36,724 bases of DNA from Candidatus Olsenella stercoravium (GTDB lineage Bacteria; Actinomycetota; Coriobacteriia; Coriobacteriales; Atopobiaceae). Location of the stretch: positions 1 to 36,724 of the forward strand of contig DXBZ01000167.1 of assembly GCA_019116265.1 (NCBI GenBank), given 5' to 3'. The notes beneath the pieces were generated by a model that saw only the letters and a program-made list of their open reading frames with translations, was not told the DNA's origin and ran no database searches. Position 1 is the stretch's first letter; each line of letters starts with the position of its first letter. Below, piece after piece: positions 17,271 through 26,381 of this stretch. The translations under genes were made by a program, and so were the position numbers.

Positions 17271-18713
17271 ATGTCGCTGACCCAGGCGGCGGAGCGCGCC
17301 GCGCTCTACAAGCTCATCGACTATGTCGACGAAAGCCCCGAGACCCGCATCCCCAAGCTCATGGATGCCGTGGACAAGTACGTTCCCGCGGACGTCTTTC
17401 CGGTGCAGCGCGCGGCGTTTCGTCACGCCATCGACAGCCAAAGCAACTGGTACCAGCTCATGATGCGCATCTTCCGCCTCAACCCCGAGGTGCGCGGCCG
17501 CCTGCTCAAGAGCTTCCTCGTGGACGCCAACGTCCTTGCCTGGCCCACGCAAGAAAAGGCTCGCGAGAAGTACCAGTGCAACATCCCGTGGGCAATCCTC
17601 CTAGACCCCACGAGCGCATGCAACCTGCGCTGCACCGGCTGCTGGGCGGCCGAGTACGGTCACGCGCTCAATCTCTCCTACGAGGACATCTGCTCGATCA
17701 TCGACCAGGGTCGCGAGCTGGGCGTGCACGTATACATCTACACCGGCGGCGAGCCTCTCGTGCGCAAGGACGACCTCATCCGCATCTGCGAGCGCTACCC
17801 CGACTGCGCCTTCCTCTGCTTCACTAACGCCACCCTCATCGACGAGGCCTTTTGCCAAGAGATGATCCGCGTGGCCAACTTTGTGCCCGCCATCAGCGCC
17901 GAGGGCAACGAGCACACCACCGACGCCCGCCGCGGCAACGGCACCTACGTCAAGATCGAGCAGGCGATGGACCTGTTGCGCGAACACGGCCTGCCCTTCG
18001 GCATCTCCGCGTGCTGGACGCGCGCCAACGCGGACGCCATCGCCACCGAGGAGAACATGGACTGGATGATCGAGAAGGGTGCGCTCTTCTGCTGGTATTT
18101 CCACTTCATGCCCGTGGGCCGCGCGGCGAGCGCCGATCTCATGCCTACGCCCGAGCAACGCGAGCGCATGTACCGTTTTGTGCGCCGGATGCGCGGCGAG
18201 AAGCCCCTCTTCACGATGGACTTCCAGAACGACGGCGAGTACGTTGGCGGCTGCATCGCCGGTGGGCGCCGGTACCTGCACATCAACGCCGCAGGCGACG
18301 TTGAGCCGTGCGTCTTCATCCACTACGCCAACGCCAACATCCACGAGGCGAGCCTGCTGGACGCGCTGCGCTCGCCCCTCTTCATGAAGTACTACGAGGG
18401 CCAGCCGTTCAACACCAACCACCTGCGTCCCTGCCCCATGCTGGAGAACCCGGACGACCTGCCGCGCATGGTGGCACAGACGGGCGCGCACTGCACGGAC
18501 CTCGTGGAGCAGGAGTCTCCCGAGCAGCTGCGGGAGAAGACCGCGGCTGCTGCCGCGGCGTGGGCGCCGGTGGCCGAGCGCCTGTGGAACGACCCCGCCG
18601 ACCCCGACCACACCAAGCGCGGCAACTGGCACGAGGGACAGGCGGAGACCGACGTCAAGCGCCTCGAGCGCCTGGGTCGCGACCTCACGAAGGAGCCCGA
18701 GCCGCAGCTGTAA
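17271..18713 (+). CDS. Radical SAM protein with SPASM-like cysteine-rich C-terminal region
   Basis: DPTSACNLRCTGCWAAEYGHALNLSYEDICSII (CxxxCxxC); YTGGEPLVRKDDL; C-terminal GGCIAGGRRYLHINAAGDVEPCVF. Confidence 0.9.
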   Translation: MSLTQAAERAALYKLIDYVDESPETRIPKLMDAVDKYVPADVFPVQRAAFRHAIDSQSNWYQLMMRIFRLNPEVRGRLLKSFLVDANVLAWPTQEKAREKYQCNIPWAILLDPTSACNLRCTGCWAAEYGHALNLSYEDICSIIDQGRELGVHVYIYTGGEPLVRKDDLIRICERYPDCAFLCFTNATLIDEAFCQEMIRVANFVPAISAEGNEHTTDARRGNGTYVKIEQAMDLLREHGLPFGISACWTRANADAIATEENMDWMIEKGALFCWYFHFMPVGRAASADLMPTPEQRERMYRFVRRMRGEKPLFTMDFQNDGEYVGGCIAGGRRYLHINAAGDVEPCVFIHYANANIHEASLLDALRSPLFMKYYEGQPFNTNHLRPCPMLENPDDLPRMVAQTGAHCTDLVEQESPEQLREKTAAAAAAWAPVAERLWNDPADPDHTKRGNWHEGQAETDVKRLERLGRDLTKEPEPQL

Positions 18714-18732
18714 GTCCTTCTCGCCCGCCCTC

Positions 18733-18774
18733 ACGGCCCCTGGCTGTCCGGCGACTCGGACAACTAGGGGCCGT
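18733..18774 (+). terminator. Candidate terminator ACGGCCCCT-ggc-TGTCCG-gcgact-CGGACA-act-AGGGGCCGT
   Basis: Two nested perfect stems immediately downstream of the radical SAM gene. Confidence 0.7.
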
Positions 18775-18781
18775 CTACTTC

Positions 18782-18851
18782 TCCCGACTGTACACAGATG
18801 CTGTTTTTACCCTCAGGCGGGACCTAATTTGACGTCCGTGTACAGTCGGGA
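18782..18851. repeat. Palindromic element A (14-bp perfect arms TCCCGACTGTACAC/GTGTACAGTCGGGA)
   Basis: Read directly; related to the element at 22019-22084. Confidence 0.85.
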
Positions 18852-19669
18852 CGTATATCCCCCAGCCATTCCGCCGCAAGGTCGACCCAATGCGCCACAT
18901 GCGGGATGGCGTCACCTGGATAATGGGCGGTCTGTTCGGTTGCCAGGGAGAGCCCGTGGCGACCCGCATGAAAGACGTGGAGCTCGTGGTCCACTCCGGC
19001 GTGGGCGAGCGCCGCGGCGTAGAGGTAGGCGTTGTTGACCGGCACCGTCTCGTCCGTTGCCGTGTGCCATAGGAAGGTCGGAGGCGTGGCGTCGCTCACC
19101 AGGTCCTGGGCGCGCCGCAGCAGAGAGCCCTCCTCGCAGATTCGCGCAGCGTAAGCGGGGTCCGGCGGCCAGCCTGCATCGAGGTCGACAACCGGATAGC
19201 AGAGCACCTGCCATGCGACGCACGCCTCCGTGTCGGAAACTCCGGCACGGGCGAGAAACGCGTCGTCTTTCGCGAGCGCCGCGTACGTTGCGCACAGGTG
19301 CGCACCGGCGGAGCAGCCGACGAGCCCGATGCGCGCCCCGTCCACACGCCAGTCATCGGCACGAGAGCGTACGAGAGCAAGCGCGCGGGCGAGGTCGACC
19401 TGTGGCGCGGGCAGCAGCGGCGCAGTCTCGGTGGCGTCGGTCACCGTATAGTCAAGGACAAAGGCCTGGTAGCCACGGGCGAGAAGAGCCAGGGCAATCG
19501 GCTCGCCCTCGCGGTCGGAGCAAAACGCGTAGCCACCACCCGGGCAGATCAGCGCGACCGGCCTCCGACGCGCGGGTTGATCCTCGATGTTGTCCTGCAC
19601 GTAGGCTGTGAGCGTGGGAATCTTTGCCCCGTAACCAGCTCCCGGCAGCTCGATCTTCTCGACGCGCAT
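18824..19669 (-). CDS. Alpha/beta hydrolase (acetyl-esterase-like)
   Basis: VALICPGGGYAFCSDREGEPIALALLARGYQAFVLDYTV...IGLVGCSAGAHLCATY; C-terminal stop lies inside palindromic element A. Confidence 0.85.
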   Translation of the reverse strand: MRVEKIELPGAGYGAKIPTLTAYVQDNIEDQPARRRPVALICPGGGYAFCSDREGEPIALALLARGYQAFVLDYTVTDATETAPLLPAPQVDLARALALVRSRADDWRVDGARIGLVGCSAGAHLCATYAALAKDDAFLARAGVSDTEACVAWQVLCYPVVDLDAGWPPDPAYAARICEEGSLLRRAQDLVSDATPPTFLWHTATDETVPVNNAYLYAAALAHAGVDHELHVFHAGRHGLSLATEQTAHYPGDAIPHVAHWVDLAAEWLGDIRPDCTRTSN

Positions 19670-19786
19670 GGCAGCTCCTCTCGGCGGCTTGCGACATACG
19701 TCACGTCGATACCCCGCCTCCTTCGCCAACACATGAAACCTTACATGATTCTGAGCGTGTTGCCGGTTGCAGGCGCGCTCTTCTCC

Positions 19787-19914
19787 GTCGGTTATGCGCA
19801 CTTGCGTCGGTTATGCACACAGATTCGTTTTCTATATCCCAACGTCAAAGGCTTGGCGAGAAAAACGAAGCGCTGCAGCACCGCGCATAACCGTCGGCAC
19901 TGCGCATAACCGTC
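19787..19914. repeat. Palindromic iteron-like element, copy 2: two direct and two inverted (GTCGGTTATGCGCA-like) units at 19-bp spacing around the 56-nt core
   Basis: Core 19818-19873 is 53/56 identical to copy 1. Confidence 0.9.
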
Positions 19915-19973
19915 ACGCGCCACCAGGCGCACCGTCGCGGACCCCCTACAATGGAAGGCCGGAAGGGGGCCAC

Positions 19974-22013
19974 ATGACAACTCACACGCAAGCCACCAAG
20001 ACGACCACGCCGAGAAGGGCCGCGCACTTCGCAACCACCACTCCCGGCAGCTCATCCCACAAGCCCACCGAGGTCAACGCGCAGGCGGCGACCACAGGTC
20101 CAGCGTCCGCACACCGCATCGGCGCCATCGACGGGCTGCGCGCGCTCGCCATTGCCGGCGTCGTGCTCTACCACCTGCGGCCCTCGGTGCTCGCGGGCGG
20201 GTTTCTCGGAGTCACGGTGTTTCTCGTCATCACGGGGTTTCTCGCCACGCGCAGCGTGATGGGAGCGCTTGACCGCGGAAGCTTTAGCTATGGTCACTAT
20301 CTTCTGCGTCGCGTCGTGCGCCTGCTGCCCCCGGTGCTCGTGGTCGTTGCGCTCACGGCGCTCGCGACCTACGTCGCGAGCCCGAGCCTGCTGCCCAAGG
20401 TCCAGGCGGACGCCCTGCCCGGGTCCCTCTTCTTCAGCAACTGGTCCTACATCTTCCGCCAGGTCTCGTACTTCCAGGCGGCAGGCCTTCCCTCGCCCCT
20501 CACGCACCTGTGGTACCTCGGCGTGGTCATGCAGTTCTACGTCATCTGGCCGCTCGTCATCATGGCCGTCTGGCGCTCCGCGTGCGGACGCACGAACATG
20601 CGGCGGCGCGCCGTGGCGCTCATCTGCGTCCTCGCACTCGCGTCGTTTGCGGTCATGGCGCTGCTCTACGACCCGCTCGGAGACACGGCACGCGTATATT
20701 ACGGAACAGACGCCCGTGCCGCCGAGCTCTTGGCAGGCGCGCTCGTGGCGGCGATTCTCCCGGCGAGCCGGGGCAAGAGGGACGCGGAGGGCGTGACGGC
20801 CACAGGCACGCGAGTCGCAGCCACCATTGTTGGCTGCCTCTGCCTCGCGGCGCTCGCCTGCGGCTTCGTGCTCGCAAACGGCGAGGACCCGCTCATGTAC
20901 CGCGGCGGATACCTCGCGGCGGCGGTCGGCACGGCGACCCTTCTCGCCTGTGCCCAGGTGCCCGGGAGCCCGCTCGGCAGGGCACTCTCACTGGCTCCGC
21001 TGCGCTGGCTCGGTACGAGGTCCTTCTCGGTCTACCTCGTTCACTATCCGATGCTCATCCTCATGAATCCGGCAACGCGCACGACGGCTCCCGCCTGGTG
21101 GGAGCAGGCGCTGCAGGTCACGTTGGTCCTGCTCGCTGCCGAGATCTTCTACCGACTGGTCGAGGCCCCGTGCGGGCGCCTGCTCAAGGATGGCCGAGAA
21201 GGACGGCGCACTCGCGGCACAGCGCCTGCGGCAGTGCCTGCCTGCCTCGGCGTGCTTGCTGCCGGGGCGGTTGGGCTTCTTGCCTTTGCGCCCGTTGACT
21301 GGGAGGCGGTATCGCGGGAGCGCGCCGTTACGCTGCGGCCAGAGCTCGCTGCGACCCAGGGAGAGACGACGGGGGACGAGGCGGAACCCACGACGGACGT
21401 GCCCTCCGACGGCGAGACAGAGGGCAACGGTGCCGCGCAGGAGCCTGAGCCCGCCGAGCCCGAACCCAGCGGCCCCGTTGCAGAGAAGGTCCCCGACAAC
21501 CTCCCCTGGGAGTTGTGGACCTATGACGAGGCGAGCGGGACCTGCGATGCCCGAGCCCTCATCATCGGCGACTCCGTGACCGAGGGCGCCACCCCCGCGC
21601 TCGAGGCGGTGCTGCCCGAGGCGCTCGTTGACGGCGCGGTGAGCCGACAGCTCCACGTGGGCCAAGACATCTATGCAGCTGACGTGGCCAGCGGCTACGA
21701 CCCCGACGTCGTCATCTTTGCGCTGGGCGGCAACAGCCTCATCCGTGACGAGTCCACGGTACAGGCGTTGATCGACGCCGTGGACGGCAAGCCGATGTTC
21801 TTCGTCACCATTCGCAGCCCCTATCCCCTGCAGGACCTGAACAACGAGATCCTGCGGCGCTATGCCAGTGAGAACGCCAACGTGGGCATCATCGACTGGT
21901 GCGGGGAAAGCGAGGGGCACAGCGAGTATCTGGTGGACGACGGGGTGCACCTCACTGACGCGGGGACCGTGGCGTTTTCCCAGCTCATTCGTCGGGCACT
22001 CTGCGGGCAGTAA
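19974..22013 (+). CDS. Acyltransferase-3 family (OafA/YrhL-like) with C-terminal SGNH-like domain
   Basis: IGAIDGLRALAIAGVVLYHLRPSVLAGGFLGVTVFLVITGFLATR...; C-terminal ALIIGDSVTEGATPAL; start placed after ggaaggggg. Confidence 0.88.
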   Translation: MTTHTQATKTTTPRRAAHFATTTPGSSSHKPTEVNAQAATTGPASAHRIGAIDGLRALAIAGVVLYHLRPSVLAGGFLGVTVFLVITGFLATRSVMGALDRGSFSYGHYLLRRVVRLLPPVLVVVALTALATYVASPSLLPKVQADALPGSLFFSNWSYIFRQVSYFQAAGLPSPLTHLWYLGVVMQFYVIWPLVIMAVWRSACGRTNMRRRAVALICVLALASFAVMALLYDPLGDTARVYYGTDARAAELLAGALVAAILPASRGKRDAEGVTATGTRVAATIVGCLCLAALACGFVLANGEDPLMYRGGYLAAAVGTATLLACAQVPGSPLGRALSLAPLRWLGTRSFSVYLVHYPMLILMNPATRTTAPAWWEQALQVTLVLLAAEIFYRLVEAPCGRLLKDGREGRRTRGTAPAAVPACLGVLAAGAVGLLAFAPVDWEAVSRERAVTLRPELAATQGETTGDEAEPTTDVPSDGETEGNGAAQEPEPAEPEPSGPVAEKVPDNLPWELWTYDEASGTCDARALIIGDSVTEGATPALEAVLPEALVDGAVSRQLHVGQDIYAADVASGYDPDVVIFALGGNSLIRDESTVQALIDAVDGKPMFFVTIRSPYPLQDLNNEILRRYASENANVGIIDWCGESEGHSEYLVDDGVHLTDAGTVAFSQLIRRALCGQ

Positions 22014-22018
22014 AAGTA

Positions 22019-22084
22019 GCGAGTGTACACAGCAGTCTGTTTTGCATCGCCGGCAGGCGGAAAATGACGGCTGTGCGCACTCGC
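22019..22084. repeat. Palindromic element B (GCGAGTGTACACAGC...GCTGTGCGCACTCGC)
   Basis: 13/15 arm identity; shares TGTACACAG, CTGTTTT, CAGGCGG and TGACG blocks with element A. Confidence 0.75.
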
Positions 22085-22135
22085 GTCGACCAGACGTATC
22101 ATGAGAGGGTCAAATCTCGTCGAACCGGAGCACGC

Positions 22136-23272
22136 ATGACGCCCATTTCTCGCAGGAGCGCACTTGGTCTTGGACTTCTTTCGCCCCTGCTCGCCGCGTG
22201 CTCCAGTGATGGGGGTGGGGAGCAGGCCGAGGGGCCCAGGCTCGGCAGGGGCACGCCCGTGGCCCTCTCTCACGCCACACAGTTCACACTCGATGCCTAT
22301 GAAGACGGCTGCCGGCTCGCAAGCCTTGCCAGCGGCGACCGCCTGCTCGTCGTGCCCGAAGGCGCGGAGCCCCCGGCGGGCCTGCCCGCAGACGTTACCG
22401 TGGTACGGCAGCCGCTCGCCAACGTCTACCTGGTCTCCACCGGCATGATCTGCCTCGTCGATGCCATCGGCGCGCTCGACGCCGTGGGCGTCTCGTCCGT
22501 GCGCGCCGAGGACTCCCCCGTCCCCGCCTTCACCGAGCGCCTGGAGGACGGCACCATCACCTACGGCGGCCTCTATCGCGAGCCCGACTACGAGCTCATC
22601 ACCGCCACGGGCTGTCCGCTCGCGATCGAGAACACCAACATCGACCACGTCCCTGAGGTCCGCACCAAGCTAGAGGAGCTGGGCGTGACCGTGCTCATGG
22701 AGCAGTCGAGCCGCGAGGAGGACATGCTCGGGCGTCTGGAGTGGATCAAACTCATGGGCGCGGTCTTTGGCCGCGAGGACGAGGCGGCGGCCGTGTTTGA
22801 CGAGGTGGCGGCCCGTGTGGAGGAGGCCGCTGCCGAGGGCTCGCTCGGCAGGACCGTGGCCTTCTTCTACATCAACGAGGACGGCGCCGCCGTGACGCGC
22901 CGCGCCGGCGACTACTTCTGCCAGATGATCGAGGCGGCGGGCGGCGCATACGTGAGCTTTGCCGAGGAGGGCGCGGCCGACGCCTCCCCCACCACCGTGA
23001 CCGTGGAGATGGAGCGCTTCTACGAGGGCGCGCGCGACGCCGACGTCATCATCTACAACGGGACGATCGACGACGGCGTGACGAGCCTCTCAGAGCTTGT
23101 CGAGAAGAACGCGCTGCTCGCGGACTTCCGCGCCGTGCGCGAGGGCAACGTCTGGGCCTGCGACTCCAACCTCTACCAGCAGATCACGAGCATGGCCGGC
23201 ATCATCTTTGACCTGCGCGCCGCGATCGGCGACACCGGCGAGCCCACGACCTTCGTCTGGAGGCTGGACTAG
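22136..23272 (+). CDS. ABC transporter substrate-binding lipoprotein (iron/cobalamin type)
   Basis: MTPISRRSALGLGLLSPLLAACSS lipobox; TTTVTVEMERFYEGARDADVIIYN; followed by FecCD-type permease and ATPase. Confidence 0.85.
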   Translation: MTPISRRSALGLGLLSPLLAACSSDGGGEQAEGPRLGRGTPVALSHATQFTLDAYEDGCRLASLASGDRLLVVPEGAEPPAGLPADVTVVRQPLANVYLVSTGMICLVDAIGALDAVGVSSVRAEDSPVPAFTERLEDGTITYGGLYREPDYELITATGCPLAIENTNIDHVPEVRTKLEELGVTVLMEQSSREEDMLGRLEWIKLMGAVFGREDEAAAVFDEVAARVEEAAAEGSLGRTVAFFYINEDGAAVTRRAGDYFCQMIEAAGGAYVSFAEEGAADASPTTVTVEMERFYEGARDADVIIYNGTIDDGVTSLSELVEKNALLADFRAVREGNVWACDSNLYQQITSMAGIIFDLRAAIGDTGEPTTFVWRLD

Positions 23273-23273
23273 C

Positions 23274-24308
23274 GTGGCGCGCGCGACGGGCGACAAGGAC
23301 GGGCGGATGCGTCGGGCGATTGCCTTTGACCTGGTGGTTCTTCTCGGCCTGGTCGGGCTCTTTGTGGCGAGCCTCTGCCTGGGCAGCGTGGAGACCACGC
23401 CGGCGGAGGTGCTGCGCATCCTCGCCGCAGGTCCCGGCGACGCGTCCACGGCGGCGCAGGTCGTCTGGCAGATCCGCCTGCCGCGTGTCATCGAGGCGGT
23501 GCTTCTGGGCGGGGCGCTCTCGCTCTCCGGCTTTCTGCTGCAGACGTTCTTTGCCAACCCGATCGCCGACCCCTTTGTGCTGGGCGTCTCCTCCGGCGCC
23601 AAGCTCGTGGTGGCCGTCGTGATGATCGTGGTGCTGGGAGCGGGGCAGGTCATGAGCCCGGCGGCCTCCGTCGCGGCAGCGCTCGCCGGGTCGCTCGTCA
23701 CGATGGGCGCGGTGCTGCTCGTCTCGCGGCGCGTGCGCTCGCAGAGCATGCTCATCGTGGCCGGCGTGATGGTGGGCTACATCTGCTCGGCCGCCACGAA
23801 CTTCCTCGTGGCCTTTGCCGACGATCAGGCCATCGTGAACCTGGACAACTGGTCGCGCGGAAGCTTCTCGGGCGCCACGTGGGCCGACGCGGCGGTGGTC
23901 GCCGTGGTCGTGCTCGCCGCCGGCGCGGCGGTCTTTGCGCTCTCCAAGCCGCTCGGAGCCTACCAGCTCGGCGAGCCCTACGCACAGAGCGTGGGCGTCA
24001 ACGTGGGCGCGCTGCGCATGCTCATCGTGCTCGTGTCCAGCCTGCTCTCGGCGTGCGTGGCGGCCTTCGCGGGACCGGTGTCGTTCGTGGGCATCGCGGC
24101 GCCGCACCTGGCCCGGCGCGGGGTGGGCTCGTCGCGCCCACTGCTGGTGACGCCCGCGTGCCTGCTCACGGGCGCCGCCTTCTGCTGCGGGTGCGACCTC
24201 GTGGCCCGCACGCTCTTCTCGCCGGTCGAGCTCTCCGTGAGCGCCGTCACCGCCGTCTTTGGCGCCCCGATCGTGATCGCCCTCATGCTCCGCAGGAGCC
24301 CCCGATGA
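23274..24308 (+). CDS. FecCD-family ABC transporter permease
   Basis: IRLPRVIEAVLLGGALSLSGFLLQTFFANPIADPFVLGVSSGAKL...GPVSFVGIAAPHLARR; GTG start assumed, ATG at 23307 possible. Confidence 0.92.
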   Translation: MARATGDKDGRMRRAIAFDLVVLLGLVGLFVASLCLGSVETTPAEVLRILAAGPGDASTAAQVVWQIRLPRVIEAVLLGGALSLSGFLLQTFFANPIADPFVLGVSSGAKLVVAVVMIVVLGAGQVMSPAASVAAALAGSLVTMGAVLLVSRRVRSQSMLIVAGVMVGYICSAATNFLVAFADDQAIVNLDNWSRGSFSGATWADAAVVAVVVLAAGAAVFALSKPLGAYQLGEPYAQSVGVNVGALRMLIVLVSSLLSACVAAFAGPVSFVGIAAPHLARRGVGSSRPLLVTPACLLTGAAFCCGCDLVARTLFSPVELSVSAVTAVFGAPIVIALMLRRSPR

Positions 24309-25468
24309 CTGCAAAAACGGGACGTGTTATTTCGAGCAGCTCTTTTGAACACGTCCCGTTTTCGCTGGAGCTGCGGGGGCTCGAGGTGGGGCACGGCGCG
24401 CGGGCACTCGTGCGCGACGTCTGCCTTGCGGTGAGGCCCGGGCAGGTCGTGGCGCTGATCGGCCCCAACGGATCCGGCAAGACCACGATTCTGCGCACTG
24501 TCGCCGGGCAGCTGCGCGCGCTCGGCGGCGTCGTGAAGCTCTTCGGCCGCGCGCTCGACGACACCCCCGCCACAGAGCGCGCCCGCACCATGTCCGTCAT
24601 GCTCACGGGCCGCCCGCAGACGGAGCTCCTCACCTGCCGCGACGTTGTGGAGGCGGGCCGCTACCCGTTCACCGGGCGCCTCGGCGTCCTGGGCGAGAAG
24701 GACCACGAGGCCGTCACCGCCGCGATGTCCGCGACGGGCGTGACGGCGCTCGCGGACCGCGACTTTGCGCACGTGAGCGACGGCCAGCGGCAGCGCGTCC
24801 TTCTCGCCCGGGCGCTCTGCCAGGAGCCGCGCGTGCTGCTGCTCGACGAGCCCACGTCATACCTGGACGTGCGCTCCCAGCTGGACGTCCTGCAGCTCCT
24901 GCGGCGCGAGGCGCGCGAGCGCAGCATCGCGGTGGTGGCGTCCCTGCACGAGGTCGACCTCGCCCAGAAGGCGGCCGACCACGTGATCTGCATCAAGGAA
25001 GGGCGCGTCTTGTGTCAGGGCTCGCCGGACGAGGTCTTCACCGCCGAGCGCGTCGCCGAACTCTACGACCTGGCGCCAGGCGCCTACGACCCGTCCTTCG
25101 GCAGCGTCGAGCTCACGCGGCCCGAGGGCGAGCCGGAGATCTTTGTCATCGCGGGCGGCGGGACGGGGGCGTCCTGCTTCCGACGGCTCACACGCGAGGG
25201 CACGCCGTTTGCCACGGGCGTGCTGCACGAGCACGACGCGGACGGCCTGCTTGCGCGCAGCCTTGCCACACAGGCGATCTTCGAGCGGGACTTCGAGCCC
25301 GTGAGCGCAGAGTCAGTGGCGCGCGCCCGCGATGTCCTTCTCGGCTGCCGCGAGGTCATCTGCTGCGTGAGCGGGTTCGGCACCATGAACGCCCGCAACG
25401 CCGAGCTGCTCGACACCGCCCGCTCCGCCGAAATCTCCGTGCGCCACGAAGGGTCCCGCGCCGATTAA
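24305..25468 (+). CDS. ABC transporter ATP-binding protein (FecE/BtuD type) with additional C-terminal domain
   Basis: LIGPNGSGKTTILRTVAG, HVSDGQRQRVLLARALCQEPRVLLLDEPTSYLD; C-terminal extension with IFVIAGGGTGASCFRRL; ATGA overlap with permease. Confidence 0.92.
   Translation: MTAKTGRVISSSSFEHVPFSLELRGLEVGHGARALVRDVCLAVRPGQVVALIGPNGSGKTTILRTVAGQLRALGGVVKLFGRALDDTPATERARTMSVMLTGRPQTELLTCRDVVEAGRYPFTGRLGVLGEKDHEAVTAAMSATGVTALADRDFAHVSDGQRQRVLLARALCQEPRVLLLDEPTSYLDVRSQLDVLQLLRREARERSIAVVASLHEVDLAQKAADHVICIKEGRVLCQGSPDEVFTAERVAELYDLAPGAYDPSFGSVELTRPEGEPEIFVIAGGGTGASCFRRLTREGTPFATGVLHEHDADGLLARSLATQAIFERDFEPVSAESVARARDVLLGCREVICCVSGFGTMNARNAELLDTARSAEISVRHEGSRAD
24314..24362. repeat. Perfect 15-bp-arm inverted repeat AAAACGGGACGTGTT/AACACGTCCCGTTTT inside the first codons of the ATPase
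   Basis: Read directly. Confidence 0.85.
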
Positions 25469-25535
25469 CGCGCACGGTTTGCAATGTGCGTAAATCTCAG
25501 CTTGGAATATAGGGAATCAAAACACGTCGTGCGTG

Positions 25536-26351
25536 TTAATCCACGCTACCAGGCGCTGTGCCCGCCACAAACTCCTCCACGAACCCCTCGTTCCTGCCGA
25601 GAAGGGCCTCGAGCGCGCCGCGTGCCTCGTCGGAGAGCCCCAGGGCGAGAAGGTCACGCGCCATCCCCGCGTTGACGCGGGCGTCGCAGACGTCACCGAG
25701 CTCGTCCTGGATCCCCTTCATCCGGGCGCCCTCGGCAACCGCCCGCTCGCCGAGAAGCGCGCCGAACGACTCCCCCACGTAACGAACGCGCTTGGAGCGC
25801 TTGCGCAGCGTGTGCACGGCGTCTGCGTCCGCGCGGTCGACGACGGCATACCCCTCGTCCACGGTGCGCACGAGCTCGTCAAAGACGGCGAGCACATCGT
25901 CTCGCGTCACACCGCGCTCGAGCACGGAGTCCTTCCAGGGAAGCGACTCCACGCGCCTACGAACGCGGGCAAGCGCCTGGCGGGTATGGCGACCTCGCAT
26001 GACGCCAACCACTCGGTTGCGCTCGAGGTCACGGAGCTCGCCGATTCTCTCAGGGAGCTCGCCGCACGGCACACCCAGCGCGCGGACGTCCCTCAGCATC
26101 ACGTCGTACTCGCGCAGGCGCGAGGTCTCTATCACCACCGACCGCAGGTCCGCCTGGAGCAGGCGATGACGGAGGCACTTGAGGAACGGGGAGGCAAACG
26201 CCAGCAGGCTCCTCAGCGTGCGGATGGAGATGCGCAGCTTGTGGATGGTCTCGACGTCGTCCGGATTGGCGAGAAACGCCTCCAGGCGCACGTCCACCTC
26301 GTCGCAGGCATCCGTCAGCACGCGCGCGATCTCTTCTCGAACGTCCGTCAT
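25536..26351 (-). CDS. CHAD domain-containing protein
   Basis: DDVETIHKLRISIRTLRSLLAFASPFL...DADAVHTLRKRSKRVRYVGE: two HxxRxxxRxxR-type CHAD motifs. Confidence 0.88.
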   Translation of the reverse strand: MTDVREEIARVLTDACDEVDVRLEAFLANPDDVETIHKLRISIRTLRSLLAFASPFLKCLRHRLLQADLRSVVIETSRLREYDVMLRDVRALGVPCGELPERIGELRDLERNRVVGVMRGRHTRQALARVRRRVESLPWKDSVLERGVTRDDVLAVFDELVRTVDEGYAVVDRADADAVHTLRKRSKRVRYVGESFGALLGERAVAEGARMKGIQDELGDVCDARVNAGMARDLLALGLSDEARGALEALLGRNEGFVEEFVAGTAPGSVD

Positions 26352-26381
26352 GCCCTCTCCCCCTCAATTGGCAACAGTCGG

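Noticed and set aside
17271-18713. RiPP biosynthetic cluster around the radical SAM gene
   Set aside because: No precursor peptide, recognition element, protease or exporter is adjacent; long N-terminal region does not look like a RiPP recognition domain.
16333-19914. CRISPR-like repeat array
   Set aside because: Repeat units are only about 14 bp, spaced 19 bp, occur in inverted sets around a conserved core, and there are no unique spacers or cas genes.
23202-24314. 370-aa minus-strand ORF
   Set aside because: Antisense shadow of the FecCD permease; His/Arg/Gly/Ala-rich with no domain signal.
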